Shown one piece after another: positions 9,468 through 18,866 of a DNA stretch of 64,000 bases. The stretch spans positions 496,001-560,000 of the forward strand of contig CP159990.1 in assembly GCA_040702975.1 (NCBI GenBank). The letters are read 5' to 3'. The DNA is from Roseburia hominis (GTDB taxonomy: Bacteria > Bacillota > Clostridia > Lachnospirales > Lachnospiraceae). Within the stretch, counting starts at the first letter, position 1; the number at the start of each line of letters is the position of its first letter. A model generated the notes under the pieces. The model saw only the letters and a program-made list of their open reading frames with translations, searched no databases and was not told where the DNA came from. Both the position numbers and the translations under genes were made by a program.

Positions 9468-9941
9468 TTATTCGGTTATATTTTGCTCTTCGGGCGGTGC
9501 GGGAAGGGTAGTATAAATATTCTTGACGTTACGGAGTACAAAATGAGTACGGGTGAAACGGACGCCTTTGCGGTCCTTGACCCACTTATGTATCTTTTCA
9601 AGATGTTCTGAAGACTGGCAGGCGATTTTTATCATATAATCAAATTCTCCGGTCAAATAATAACAGGATATGATATTCGGGTGTGACATCACCTCCTCGA
9701 CAAAGGCGTCGTTAAAACGGGGGTGTGTCAGGCTGACTTCCATTAAAGCAGTGAGGTCATTGCCAATCTTATGCTCGTTAGTGATAATAGTGTAGGATTC
9801 GATGATTCCGGAACTCTCCAGTTTGCGAATTCGTTCTATAACCGTCGATACAGAAAGATGTATCTCCTTGCTGATATCAGACGCTTTCTTGCGGGCATTT
9901 TTTTTCAGTATGTTTAAAATTTGATAATCAAGAGTATCCAT
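9468..9941 (-). CDS. Lrp/AsnC-family transcriptional regulator
   Basis: 157-residue regulator. It has an N-terminal helix-turn-helix (about residues 18-45, KASDISKEIHLSVSTVIERI) and a C-terminal RAM ligand-binding domain (about residues 65-140, with SCYYLTGEFDYMIKIAC). Family members sense amino acids and bind DNA as dimers or octamers. The open frame begins nine codons earlier, but AAAGGAAG sits at proper distance only for MDTLDYQIL. No target can be named; the neighbours are convergent or divergent and not amino-acid genes. Confidence 0.9.
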   Translation of the reverse strand: MDTLDYQILNILKKNARKKASDISKEIHLSVSTVIERIRKLESSGIIESYTIITNEHKIGNDLTALMEVSLTHPRFNDAFVEEVMSHPNIISCYYLTGEFDYMIKIACQSSEHLEKIHKWVKDRKGVRFTRTHFVLRNVKNIYTTLPAPPEEQNITE

Positions 9942-10112
9942 GAATGCTACTTCCTTTCGATAGACCAAAATCGAAGTTTATACTCTTATTATGATATAAA
10001 ATCAATGGTTTGTCAAAAGAATTTTAAGTTTATGTAAAAAGACTCAGTTTTGTGCAAAAAAGTACAAAAAACCGCGAAAATTTAATTTTTTGAAAAAAAT
10101 TAAAAAAAGGGC

Positions 10113-10141
10113 TTGCTTTTTGTTGGATAGTGTTATATAAT
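10113..10141 (+). promoter_or_regulatory. Promoter of tRNA-Lys
   Basis: TTGCTT (10113-10118), 17-bp spacer, TATAAT (10136-10141), 24 nt before the mature tRNA. Confidence 0.8.
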
Positions 10142-10165
10142 AAATCCTGCATTCGAGATAAGCAA

Positions 10166-10238
10166 GCGCCTTTAGCTCAGTTGGTAGAGCAGTAGACTCT
10201 TAATCTATTTGTCCAGGGTTCGAGTCCCTGAAGGCGCA
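10166..10238 (+). tRNA. tRNA-Lys (anticodon CTT)
   Basis: Full cloverleaf of 73 nt. Acceptor GCGCCTT pairs with AAGGCGC and the discriminator is A. D-arm is GCTCAGTTGGTAGAGC, anticodon loop CTCTTAA gives CTT, and the T-arm is CCAGGGTTCGAGTCCCTG. CCA is not encoded. It reads AAG codons. Confidence 0.96.
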
Positions 10239-10243
10239 CTATA

Positions 10244-10295
10244 AGCACTGTTTTCGATGACATCTACGAGAGCATCGGGGACGGTGCTTTTTTTT
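10244..10295 (+). terminator. Terminator of tRNA-Lys
   Basis: 16-bp stem with several G-T pairs (10244-10259 with 10273-10288), 13-nt loop and a run of eight T. Confidence 0.85.
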
Positions 10296-10363
10296 GCATA
10301 AATATTCTTAAATGAAGGCGAAAGAAATGTGCCTGGTCGTAGAGCATAGAAAGAAGGGGAATT

Positions 10364-11554
10364 ATGGGACCATATAAACGAATATTTACGATTGTGATCG
10401 ATTCGCTTGGAATCGGAGCGATGCCGGACGCTGTGGATTTTGGAGATGAGGGTGCGGATACGCTGGGACATATTTCTGAGTCCGCCACGGAGCTTCGTAT
10501 CCCGAATCTGCAGAAGCTGGGGCTGGCGAATCTGCACCCATTAAGACAGGTGCAGGCAGCAAAGCGTCCGTTGGGGTATCAGATGGTGCTGCGGGAAGCC
10601 AGTAACGGGAAGGATACGATGACGGGGCACTGGGAAATGATGGGACTCCATATTACGAAACCGTTTTTGACATTTACGGAGACAGGGTTCCCACAGGAGT
10701 TGATCGATGAGCTGGAGAGAAGGACCGGGCGGAAGATTATAGGGAATAAGAGCGCCAGCGGGACTGAGATTCTGGAAGAACTGGCGGAAGAGGAGATCGC
10801 GACGGGACACATGATTGTGTATACTTCGGCGGATTCTGTGCTGCAGATTTGCGGAAATGAGGAGACGTTTGGGCTTCAGGAGCTTTATCGGTGCTGTGAG
10901 ATTGCGCGGGAGCTTACGATGAAGGAAGAATGGCGTGTGGGGCGTGTGATCGCAAGGCCTTATGTGGGAAAGAAAAAAGGGGAGTTCAGGCGCACAAGTA
11001 ACCGTCATGACTACGCACTTAAGCCGTATGGGCGGACTGCTTTGAATGCGCTGAAAGACGCGGGGCTGGACGTGATTTCCGTGGGAAAGATCTACGATAT
11101 TTTTGACGGGGAGGGACTTACCGAGTCCAACAAGTCGAAAAGCTCCGTACATGGAATGGAGCAGACACTTGAAATCGCCGGAAGGGATTTTACAGGCCTT
11201 TGTTTTGTGAATCTGGTGGATTTTGACGCATTGTGGGGACATAGAAGAGATCCGGAAGGGTATGCGAGGGAACTGGAGAGATTCGATGTGAAATTAGGGG
11301 AATTGCTGGCAGTATTAAGAGAAGATGACCTGCTTTTGATCACTGCGGATCATGGAAATGATCCTACCTATAAGGGGACTGACCACACGCGGGAGAAGGT
11401 GCCGTTTCTGGCATATTCTCCGGGAATGAAGGGAAACGGGAGCCTGGGAGAAGGAAGCAGCTTCGCACTGATTGGTGCGACGATCGCGGAGAATTTTGGC
11501 GTTAGAATGCCGGAAGGGACGATTGGGGAGTCGATATTGGGGAGATTAAAATAA
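10364..11554 (+). CDS. deoB: Phosphopentomutase
   Basis: 396-residue alkaline-phosphatase-superfamily enzyme moving phosphate between C1 and C5 of (deoxy)ribose in nucleoside salvage. The N-terminal metal site [14 protein letters not shown], the phosphorylated-threonine region [14 protein letters not shown] and the C-terminal metal site TADHGNDPT...TDHTREKVP are all intact. The ATG follows an AAGGGG ribosome site. No other deo genes are adjacent. Confidence 0.97.
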   Translation: MGPYKRIFTIVIDSLGIGAMPDAVDFGDEGADTLGHISESATELRIPNLQKLGLANLHPLRQVQAAKRPLGYQMVLREASNGKDTMTGHWEMMGLHITKPFLTFTETGFPQELIDELERRTGRKIIGNKSASGTEILEELAEEEIATGHMIVYTSADSVLQICGNEETFGLQELYRCCEIARELTMKEEWRVGRVIARPYVGKKKGEFRRTSNRHDYALKPYGRTALNALKDAGLDVISVGKIYDIFDGEGLTESNKSKSSVHGMEQTLEIAGRDFTGLCFVNLVDFDALWGHRRDPEGYARELERFDVKLGELLAVLREDDLLLITADHGNDPTYKGTDHTREKVPFLAYSPGMKGNGSLGEGSSFALIGATIAENFGVRMPEGTIGESILGRLK

Positions 11555-11591
11555 AAGGGGATTTACAGAGGCATAAAGTTGTGTTCGAACA

Positions 11592-11894
11592 ATGGAAGAA
11601 ACATATCAGGCTATTCGGGAAATGCTGCATTCTAAAAAGCAGTTGGATCGAATTGTGAATGATGGAGAGGAGGTTGTGGATATGTGTGAGGCTCTGCAAG
11701 AGTTATATGATGAGGGTGTGGAAAAAGGGCGTGAGAAAGGGTTGCAGGAAGGTATAAAAGAAGGTATACAGGCATTCGTAAGACTATGTTGTGATGTAAA
11801 GTTAAGTCAGGAAGATGCGGCGGTCAGGCTTGCGCAGGAATTCCATGTTGCTATAGAGGAGGCACATGAGTATGTGCTAAGCTATTGGAAGTAA
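11592..11894 (+). pseudogene. C-terminal remnant of an Rpn-family PD-(D/E)XK protein
   Basis: 100-residue frame that looks like only the tail of Rpn/YhgA-type putative transposase-nucleases: a DMCEALQELYDEGVEKG stretch, then KGREKGLQEGIKEGIQ and a short helical end LAQEFHVAIEEAHEYVLSYWK. The N-terminal nuclease domain, which should be 150-200 residues, is absent. Only 37 nt separate it from deoB. It could still be expressed as a small protein. Family call is from the recognisable tail and is inference. Confidence 0.6.
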
Positions 11895-11931
11895 TATCAT
11901 TTTGCGATAAGACAGGCAGGAGTTACGGAAA

Positions 11932-13278
11932 ATGAAGACACGAAAGCTGGAGAGGGACCTGACGGAGGGGAATATTACCGGAACGATGCTGGCATTTGCG
12001 GTGCCGATGATTCTGGGAAATCTCCTGCAGCAGGCTTATAATATTGCGGACACGTTGATCGTAGGACGTTTTTTGGGGCCGAATGCACTGGCAGCAGTGG
12101 GTTCGGCTTACACTTTGATGACTTTTTTGACGTCTATTTTGCTGGGGCTTTGTATGGGAAGCGGGACGGTGTTTTCCATTTATTATGGCGCGAAGAAAGA
12201 GGACGGATTTAAAAATAGCATATTTGTTTCTTTTTGTATGATTGCGGCTTTGACGATTTTGCTGAATGTCATTGTTTTTGCGGGGATCGATCCGATCATG
12301 CATCTTATGCGGGTTCCCGGGGAGATCTATGAAATGCTGCGGGAGTATTTGAAGATTATTTTCATCGGGATCAGCTTTACCTTTTTATATAATTTTTTTG
12401 CGTTTCTTTTGCGGGCAGTGGGAAATTCCGTGGTGCCGCTGGCATTCCTTGGAGTGTCCGCGGGGCTGAATATCGTGCTGGATCTGTTGTTCGTGATCGT
12501 GTTTCGCAGAGGCGTATCCGGAGCTGCGGAGGCGACGGTGATTGCCCAGGGAGTATCTGCGGGCGCCATGATCTGGTATACGATAAGGAAGATGCCAGAG
12601 CTCCTTCCGGGGAGGCGGCATTTGGAAATCAGCCGTGAGCGGGTTCGGGAGATCGCCAGATTCTCCGTGTTGACTTGTGTGCAGCAGTCGGTGATGAATT
12701 TTGGGATTCTGATGATCCAGGGATTGGTGAACAGCTTTGGCACGGTGGTGATGGCGGCGTTTGCGGCGGCGGTGAAGATCGACTCTTTTGCCTATATGCC
12801 GGTTCAGGATTTTGGAAATGCATTTTCTATTTTCATTTCGCAAAATTACGGGGCGAAGAAGTTTGACAGGATTCATAAGGGCGTAAGGAGCGCGGTGATT
12901 ACTTCGTTTGCATTCAGTGTGACGGTGTCGGCGGTCGTGTGTTTGTTTGCGAGGCAGCTTATGATGATTTTTGTGGAGGCAAAGGAAGTGGAAATCCTGG
13001 CGGTCGGAGTGCAGTACCTTCGGGTGGAAGGGGCATTTTACTGTGGAATCGGCTGTCTGTTCCTGTTGTATGGATATTATCGGGCTGTGGAAATGCCGGG
13101 TATGTCGGTGGTGCTGACGGTGATCTCGTTGGGGACGAGAGTCGCTCTGGCTTATGCGCTGGCTCCGCTTCCGGAGGTTGGAGTTCTTGGAATCTGGTGG
13201 GCGGTGCCGGTTGGCTGGTTTTTGGCAGACCTGGTGGGCGGCGCGTATTATTTCCGTAAGGCGGGGAAGGTGAAATAA
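11932..13278 (+). CDS. MATE-family multidrug/cation exporter
   Basis: 448-residue inner-membrane transporter with about 12 hydrophobic segments. The N-terminal half has VPMILGNLLQQAYNIADTLIVGRFLGPNALAAVG, which is typical of MATE exporters driven by Na+ or H+. The second repeat begins near residue 235 (FSVLTCVQQSVMNFGI). Start follows CAGGAG. No regulator is adjacent; substrate unknown. Confidence 0.9.
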   Translation: MKTRKLERDLTEGNITGTMLAFAVPMILGNLLQQAYNIADTLIVGRFLGPNALAAVGSAYTLMTFLTSILLGLCMGSGTVFSIYYGAKKEDGFKNSIFVSFCMIAALTILLNVIVFAGIDPIMHLMRVPGEIYEMLREYLKIIFIGISFTFLYNFFAFLLRAVGNSVVPLAFLGVSAGLNIVLDLLFVIVFRRGVSGAAEATVIAQGVSAGAMIWYTIRKMPELLPGRRHLEISRERVREIARFSVLTCVQQSVMNFGILMIQGLVNSFGTVVMAAFAAAVKIDSFAYMPVQDFGNAFSIFISQNYGAKKFDRIHKGVRSAVITSFAFSVTVSAVVCLFARQLMMIFVEAKEVEILAVGVQYLRVEGAFYCGIGCLFLLYGYYRAVEMPGMSVVLTVISLGTRVALAYALAPLPEVGVLGIWWAVPVGWFLADLVGGAYYFRKAGKVK

Positions 13279-13314
13279 AATCAAGGGAATGTTAGAAAAA
13301 AGGGAGAAAAAAGT

Positions 13315-13344
13315 AAGAGGTGGCGGGAAAATCCGTCACCTCTT
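13315..13344. terminator. Hairpin between convergent genes
   Basis: 12-bp stem with one mismatch (13315-13326 with 13333-13344) and a 6-nt loop. The plus-strand tail is GATTTTGC. It separates the MATE gene (plus) from the NSS transporter gene (minus). Confidence 0.7.
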
Positions 13345-13416
13345 GATTTTGCTATGATGAATTGTATTAAGCCGCCAGGTATGCCAAGAGAACGAACAGC
13401 ATCGCCCCTTCTATTC

Positions 13417-14781
13417 TTAGAATTTTGCCAGATATCCCTGCACAAAGATAAATAGCACAATAAGCGGAAGAAGATAGGAAACATAAATCTTAGCCCATTT
13501 AGGGAATCTGGCTCCGTTTCCACTGTCGGCCTCTTTGATGAAATTGTTCCAGCCCCAGCCGTATCTGCTGGTACAGAACAGAAGGTAAACGAGGCTTCCG
13601 AGGGGCAGCAGGTTATTGCTGACGATGAAATCTTCTAAGTCAAGTACGCCGGAACCTGCGCCGAAGGGAGCAAATCCGCTCCATACATTAAAGCCCAGTA
13701 CGCAGGGCATCGACAACACGATAATGGCGATCATATTGCCGATTACCGCTTTTTTCCGGCTGCACCCGGTCAGGTCAATGGCAAAAGAGATGATATTTTC
13801 AAACACGGCGATAATGGTGGAGGCCGCGGCAAATATCATGAACAGGAAGAATAGTGTCCCCCAGAGCCTTCCGCCTGCCATGGAGTTAAATACGTTCGGC
13901 AGGGTAATAAAGATCAGGCTGGGGCCTTCTCCCGGATTGACTCCGTAAGCAAAGCAGGACGGGAAAATAATGAGTCCTGCGATCAATGCCACAAAGGTGT
14001 CCAGCGCGGTGACGCAGATGGCTTCCCCGGTGAGGGAGCGCTCTTTGCCGATGTAGCTTCCGAAGATGGCGATCGCTCCGATTCCGAGACTCAAGGTAAA
14101 GAAGGACTGGCCCATAGCCGCAAATATGACCTCAAAGAGACCGTATTCTACCAGCTTTCCAAAATCCGGATAGAGGTAGAACTTTAATCCCTCCACTGCG
14201 CCCGGAAGAGTGACAGAACGCACTGCAAGAATGGCCATGAGGGCAAGAAGCATCAGCATCATAACTTTGGTAATCTTCTCCACGCCTTTTTGGAAGCCCA
14301 TACCGCAGATGGTAAAACACACGATTACTACGATGATCATGTAAATAGCCATGGTGGCAGGCTGTCCCAGCATTTCTGAAAATACACCGGCTACGCCGTC
14401 GGTATCCAGTCCGGTAAACCGGCCGGAAGCCATTTTCACAAAATATTGTACCATCCAGCCGCCGATGGTGGTGTAGAACATCATCAGCAGATAGTTCCCT
14501 GCCATAGCACCCCACTTGTACCAATGCCATTTACTGCCCTTTGGTTCGAGGCGGTCAAAAGAAAGTGCGGCGCTGGCCTTGCTTGCCCGTCCGACGGAGA
14601 ATTCCATGACCATGATGGGAAGTCCCAGAATCAACAGGAACAGAAGATAAATCAATACAAAAGCGGCGCCGCCGTATTTGCCCACGATGTAGGGGAAGCG
14701 CCAGACATTTCCCAGACCGATGGCGCACCCCGCAGAAATCAGGATAAAGCCGAGGCGGGAAGAAAAGTTTTCACGCTGCAT
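13417..14781 (-). CDS. NSS (neurotransmitter:sodium symporter) family transporter
   Basis: 454-residue Na+-coupled amino-acid transporter of the SNF/LeuT fold with about 11-12 membrane segments. The first helix has the family signature FILISAGCAIGLGNVWRFPY with the unwound GLGN, followed by GGAAFVLIYLLFLLILGLP. Substrates in bacteria are usually tryptophan, tyrosine, methionine or alanine; which one is not readable here. A hydrophobic 11-codon ORF follows at 13367-13402 (see findings). A 48-residue membrane protein gene lies upstream on the same strand. Confidence 0.92.
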   Translation of the reverse strand: MQRENFSSRLGFILISAGCAIGLGNVWRFPYIVGKYGGAAFVLIYLLFLLILGLPIMVMEFSVGRASKASAALSFDRLEPKGSKWHWYKWGAMAGNYLLMMFYTTIGGWMVQYFVKMASGRFTGLDTDGVAGVFSEMLGQPATMAIYMIIVVIVCFTICGMGFQKGVEKITKVMMLMLLALMAILAVRSVTLPGAVEGLKFYLYPDFGKLVEYGLFEVIFAAMGQSFFTLSLGIGAIAIFGSYIGKERSLTGEAICVTALDTFVALIAGLIIFPSCFAYGVNPGEGPSLIFITLPNVFNSMAGGRLWGTLFFLFMIFAAASTIIAVFENIISFAIDLTGCSRKKAVIGNMIAIIVLSMPCVLGFNVWSGFAPFGAGSGVLDLEDFIVSNNLLPLGSLVYLLFCTSRYGWGWNNFIKEADSGNGARFPKWAKIYVSYLLPLIVLFIFVQGYLAKF

Positions 14782-14883
14782 AAGTAATTCCTCTCATTCT
14801 TTTTTGATAAACGTGCTTCTATTATACTGGAATCTATCACGAGTGTCTATGGAGAATTTTATAGAATACGTGAGAGGAATGGG

Positions 14884-15030
14884 TTAGGTCCATTTTTCTT
14901 CCCGGCGGACAGGTTTTGTGTTCCCTCCCAGAAGCCCGATGATGGAAAGGACTACACCTGCCGGCCAGTAAAGTAAAAGGGCGGCTCCCCATAAAATGAT
15001 AAATGCATTACTATTTAAAAAAGTCTTCAT
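14884..15030 (-). CDS. Small membrane protein, 48 residues
   Basis: Short minus-strand gene with a GGAGG ribosome site followed by ATG. The product begins MKTFLNSNAFIILWGAALLL. It has a hydrophobic segment from about residue 9 to 35, broken by YWPAG, so one or two short membrane helices. It ends in a charged tail (KPVRREEKWT). I do not recognise the family. It lies between the NSS transporter and the msrC-like gene, all on the minus strand, and could be cotranscribed with either. Confidence 0.65.
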   Translation of the reverse strand: MKTFLNSNAFIILWGAALLLYWPAGVVLSIIGLLGGNTKPVRREEKWT

Positions 15031-15114
15031 GATTCATTCCTCCAATCTGATAAATGACGGTTCGTTTTTTTGCATGAACCTATCTTATCAGAAGAGGTGT
15101 ACCATAAATAGGAC

Positions 15115-15600
15115 TTATCTAATGCTTTGCTCTAATATTTGCGTAAATGTCAGCAGTCCTGCCCGATCTTCTTCATCAAATCGGGAGAGAATCGGGCTGT
15201 CGATGTCCAGGACGCCGATGATCTTTCCGTTTGCATGAAGAGGAATGACAATCTCGGAGTTGGAAGCCGAGTCGCAGGCAATATGTCCGGGAAATTCGTG
15301 GACGTTTTTGACCAGCATGATTTCGTCAAGGGATACGGCGGTGCCGCATACGCCTTTTCCAATCTCGATTTTGACACAGGCGGGCTTTCCCTGGAAGGGG
15401 CCAAGAATAAGTCTGCCGTCTTCTATGAGGTAGAATCCTGCCCAGTTGATATTAGGAAGTGCCTGATAAAGCAGTGCGGAGGCATTGGCAAGGTTGGAGA
15501 GCGTATAGGGAATGCCGTCGATGAGGCCCTGAAGTTGGGTCTTTAACAGGCGGTAGAGTTGTTTTTTGTCGGTAGGGTAGGTCGTGGGGGTAAATTTCAT
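15115..15600 (-). CDS. msrC: Free methionine-(R)-sulfoxide reductase (GAF domain)
   Basis: 161-residue single GAF-domain enzyme that reduces free methionine-R-sulfoxide. All three family cysteines are present: GKPACVKI, GKGVCGTAV and GHIACDSASNSEIVIP. The ILGPFQG and IGVLDIDSP blocks also match the YebR/fRMsr family, which separates it from signalling GAF domains. Monocistronic in appearance. Confidence 0.92.
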   Translation of the reverse strand: MKFTPTTYPTDKKQLYRLLKTQLQGLIDGIPYTLSNLANASALLYQALPNINWAGFYLIEDGRLILGPFQGKPACVKIEIGKGVCGTAVSLDEIMLVKNVHEFPGHIACDSASNSEIVIPLHANGKIIGVLDIDSPILSRFDEEDRAGLLTFTQILEQSIR

Positions 15601-15725
15601 GGTCTGATAGCTCCTTATTTGTATTTTTGTTGTGTGAAAAATGTTTTTTGTCTTTCATAGGGAATGTATTAAAAAAGATGACCAGCACATTCCGTGAGTC
15701 ATCAAAAATAAGATAGAAATATAAG

Positions 15726-15796
15726 AGCAGGTAAGGGGAGTCGAACCCCCCTCTCCAGCTTGGGAAGCTAGCATTCTACCGATAAACTATACCTGC
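15726..15796 (-). tRNA. tRNA-Gly (anticodon CCC)
   Basis: 71-nt cloverleaf on the minus strand. Acceptor GCAGGTA pairs with TACCTGC, the discriminator is T, and anticodon loop TTCCCAA gives CCC. The T-arm carries GGTTCGACTCC. CCA not encoded. It reads GGG codons. Confidence 0.95.
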
Positions 15797-15933
15797 ATGT
15801 TTCCAGTATACCACTTGAACAAAAAAATGCAAGGGAAGAATGAGAAAAATTATTCGTCTGAAAAATGAAATTTTAAATTCCACTCCTCCATTAGGGAGGA
15901 AAATTTACTCCAGCACAGTTATCCTGGTAGAAA

Positions 15934-15967
15934 GAGAAAGAACCAAAGCAATCTTTGGTCCTTTCTC
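15934..15967 (-). terminator. Terminator of the minus-strand nan operon
   Basis: 15-bp stem with one mismatch (15934-15948 with 15953-15967) and a CAAT loop, 7 nt beyond the nanA stop. The minus-strand tail is pyrimidine-rich (TTTCTACC region) rather than pure T. Confidence 0.7.
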
Positions 15968-15974
15968 AGCCTTT

Positions 15975-16886
15975 TTATATTCTGCTAATCGCCTCTTTAA
16001 TCATTTTTTTGCATTTTTCAATGTGTAAAAAATCCTGTTCAATTACCGGTGGCAATGGTTTTCGGACTCCGCCAAGATTCAGTCCCTGTTCTTTCAGTAT
16101 TTCCTTCATTACTGCGTACAGGTTGCCGTGACATACACACATTTCATAGATAATTCTGTCAGCATCATTCTGAATTTCTCTTGCCTTACTTATTTCACCG
16201 GCATCTGTTAGTTCTTTTATTTTCAGATAAAGCTCTGGCATAACAGCATATGTGCCGCCAATTCCACCATCTGCACCGATTGCAAGTCCGCTTACGAGCT
16301 GTTCATCAGGGCCGTTAAATACAACGCATTCGTCACCTTTAACATCCTTGAACATTTGGATATCCTGAACGGATACAGAAGAATTTTTTACGCCAATGAC
16401 TCTCGGATTTTTCAGCATTTCGCGATAAAGGGACAGGTTCAGCGCTACTCCTGCAAGCTGGGGAATATTATAAATAATGAAATCTGTATTTGGAGCTGCC
16501 GAACTAATATCATTCCAGTATTCTGCAATTGCATGGTCTGGAAGATGAAAATAAATCGGTGGAATTGATGCAATTGCATCCACTCCCATACTCTCGGCAT
16601 GTGCAGCTAATTCCATACTGTCTGCAGTATTGTTACAGCCAACATGCGCAATAATTGTAATTTTTCCTTTTGCTTCCTGCATTACACTTTCCAGGATAGT
16701 CTTTCTTTCTTCTTTACTTTGATAGATACACTCGCCCGAGGAGCCGCATACATACAGTCCTTTAACACCTTTGTTAATCAGATGGCGTGTAAATTCCATA
16801 GTCCTTTCACGACTGATACTTCCATCATCATTGTAGCAGGCATAAAACGCAGGGATAATTCCTTTATATTTTTCAAGATTTTTCAT
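15975..16886 (-). CDS. nanA: N-acetylneuraminate lyase
   Basis: 303-residue class I aldolase of the DapA/NanA family that splits Neu5Ac into ManNAc and pyruvate. The Schiff-base lysine is K167 (VIGVKNSS) and the helper tyrosine Y139 (IIYNIPQ), at nearly the positions of the E. coli enzyme. The pyruvate-binding loop reads CGSSGECIYQS, close to the NAL-type GGSTGE. It is the last gene of the minus-strand operon, 18 nt after the oxidoreductase. With nanE and nanK nearby, NAL rather than dihydrodipicolinate synthase is well supported. Confidence 0.92.
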   Translation of the reverse strand: MKNLEKYKGIIPAFYACYNDDGSISRERTMEFTRHLINKGVKGLYVCGSSGECIYQSKEERKTILESVMQEAKGKITIIAHVGCNNTADSMELAAHAESMGVDAIASIPPIYFHLPDHAIAEYWNDISSAAPNTDFIIYNIPQLAGVALNLSLYREMLKNPRVIGVKNSSVSVQDIQMFKDVKGDECVVFNGPDEQLVSGLAIGADGGIGGTYAVMPELYLKIKELTDAGEISKAREIQNDADRIIYEMCVCHGNLYAVMKEILKEQGLNLGGVRKPLPPVIEQDFLHIEKCKKMIKEAISRI

Positions 16887-16904
16887 AGTCTGTTTTCACT
16901 CCAG

Positions 16905-18008
16905 TTATTTTATTTCAGAGACCTTTACTTTTCTGTTTTCTTTGATGGATAAAGTAAGTGCGTCTGCAGTTGCTATTGCTGCCCGTGCTGCAGAACCGTT
17001 TAATAATGGCCGGAATTCTTCGTTAATAGTCGCTCCGTGCATAATTTCATTGAAGTACCTCATTTCATTCTTCATGATGCTATGCAGCCACATTGGCGGC
17101 TTTTTGCCGGGCTTTCCGTACATAATAGCGCCATCCATTTCTGTACCATGGTAGATGCGTGTACGGTCATCGTCTTCTTCTTTTGTTTCATGGACCAGAA
17201 AGTGCTCTTCGCCATTCTCTGTTTTTACAGTCATTCCTACATTTGCCATATCAATGCGGATTGCGCCTTTCGTTCCCTGAATCAGGACATAATGCTCTGG
17301 CCAGTGGAATGCAGAACCATATTCAAGAACTGCAAACTTTTTGTTTGGAAATTCCAGACTGATAAATAACATATCATCCTCATCTCCAAACTGTTCTCCT
17401 CTGTGTGCAACATTTCCACCCATCATGGTTACTGTTTCAGGTTCGCCCATAATGAACTGAATGCAATCCAGTTCATGAATGTGATGATATAAATGTCCAC
17501 CGGATTTTGCGCGTATTTTCTTCCAGCTGATGGATTCCTGCGGTTCTTCCCAGCCATTTCTGGCAGAATGGCAATATAATACGTCGCCAATCACACCTTC
17601 ATTAATCAGTTTCTTGGCGTGTCTGACACCACGGAAAAAGTTCATGACATGTCCAGCCATAAATGTTACACCATGCTTCTCACATGCTTTTACCATTGCG
17701 TCGCAATCTGCATAAGACAACGCAATCGGTTTTTCGCAAAATACATGTACACCATGCTCAGCAGCTTTAATAACTGGTTCTTTATGTAAGTAATTTGGAG
17801 AGGCAACGATCACAGCATTTACATCATCGCGGCCAAATAGTGTATCCAAATCTGTTTCCACATCGCATCCCAGTTCCTCTGCAATCTTTGGTGCGTTTTC
17901 AGGGTCATACACCGCAATAATTTCCGCTCCGTCCTGTTCCTTCATAATTCGTCCAAGCTCTGCTCCAAAATAACCTGTACCAACTACCGCGTAACCAATA
18001 TTTTTCAT
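16905..18008 (-). CDS. Gfo/Idh/MocA oxidoreductase, NanOx-like
   Basis: 367-residue NAD-dependent oxidoreductase. It has an N-terminal Rossmann fold (VVGTGYFGAELGRIM) with the CEKPIAL motif of the family and a C-terminal alpha/beta domain (GGHLYHHIHELD). It sits between the ABC importer and nanA. In Ruminococcus gnavus an oxidoreductase in this position (RgNanOx) turns 2,7-anhydro-Neu5Ac into Neu5Ac; E. coli YjhC is similar. I infer the same role from context and family. A direct alignment is needed to be sure it is not a different sugar dehydrogenase. Confidence 0.8.
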   Translation of the reverse strand: MKNIGYAVVGTGYFGAELGRIMKEQDGAEIIAVYDPENAPKIAEELGCDVETDLDTLFGRDDVNAVIVASPNYLHKEPVIKAAEHGVHVFCEKPIALSYADCDAMVKACEKHGVTFMAGHVMNFFRGVRHAKKLINEGVIGDVLYCHSARNGWEEPQESISWKKIRAKSGGHLYHHIHELDCIQFIMGEPETVTMMGGNVAHRGEQFGDEDDMLFISLEFPNKKFAVLEYGSAFHWPEHYVLIQGTKGAIRIDMANVGMTVKTENGEEHFLVHETKEEDDDRTRIYHGTEMDGAIMYGKPGKKPPMWLHSIMKNEMRYFNEIMHGATINEEFRPLLNGSAARAAIATADALTLSIKENRKVKVSEIK

Positions 18009-18029
18009 TCTGAAATTTCCTCCAAATTT

Positions 18030-18866
18030 TTATTTTACTGAACCTTCTGTCATACCACCGGCAATATATTTCTGGATAAACATAAAGAATATTACTGATG
18101 GAATAACCACAAGTGTTGAAGCAGCCATCATACTGCCCCAGTCAAGAATCTCTGCTCCCTGTAAAGACCGCAGCGCTACCGAGACTGTCATCAAATCCGT
18201 ACTGTTTATCAGAATCAGGGAATACAGGAATTCATTCCATGCATTGATAAAAGTATAAATAGCAGTCGCAACAATTCCGGGTGCTACCAGAGGTAATACG
18301 ATTCTTACAAATATAACCATTTTATTTGCGCCATCAACACGGGCCGCTTCCTCAATACCAATTGGCACGGTTTTAAAAAACCCAATCAGCATCCATACTG
18401 CATACGGAACACTGAATGACAGATAAACGATCACAAGACCTATGCGGGTATTTGTTAATCCCATCTTTGCCATAACCAGTGTATACGGGATAGCCAGAAG
18501 TATCGGCGGAAACATATATGTTGTAACCAGTGCGCGTGACATAATATTTCCGAATTTTGGAAAGAATCTTACTATCCCATAAGCAGCCAGAGAAGAAATT
18601 ACAATTGCAATTACAGTTGTACAGAGCGCTATGATTAAACTGTTTGCGATGTTTTTTGTAAATCCCAGTGTTTCAATAACATTTCTGAAATGATCTAGTG
18701 TAAATTCCTTCGGGAAAATGGACGTGGGATTAGAAGTCAGATCCCTTGAGGATTTTACAGAAGAAAGAAGAACCCATAGCAATGGAAATGCTGCTATAAT
18801 TGACAGGATAGTCAAATACAAATGACAAAAACCATTGCCGATTTTTTCCTTTAATTTTCCGGACAT
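18030..18866 (-). CDS. Carbohydrate ABC importer permease (MalG type)
   Basis: 278-residue inner-membrane permease with six hydrophobic segments. The EAA loop (EEAARVDGANKMVIFVRIVLP) contacts the ATPase. It abuts the upstream permease gene without a gap. No ATPase gene is in the island, so a shared MsmX-like ATPase elsewhere must power it, as is usual for this importer class. Substrate inferred from context: sialic acid or 2,7-anhydro-Neu5Ac. Confidence 0.9.
   Translation of the reverse strand: MSGKLKEKIGNGFCHLYLTILSIIAAFPLLWVLLSSVKSSRDLTSNPTSIFPKEFTLDHFRNVIETLGFTKNIANSLIIALCTTVIAIVISSLAAYGIVRFFPKFGNIMSRALVTTYMFPPILLAIPYTLVMAKMGLTNTRIGLVIVYLSFSVPYAVWMLIGFFKTVPIGIEEAARVDGANKMVIFVRIVLPLVAPGIVATAIYTFINAWNEFLYSLILINSTDLMTVSVALRSLQGAEILDWGSMMAASTLVVIPSVIFFMFIQKYIAGGMTEGSVK

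Noticed and set aside
12385..13284. 299-residue minus-strand open frame
   Set aside because: Fully antisense to the MATE gene, rich in His, Arg and Gln, no ribosome site.
16905..18008. Inositol dehydrogenase
   Set aside because: The Gfo/Idh/MocA fold alone would allow it, but there are no iol genes and it lies inside a complete nan operon.
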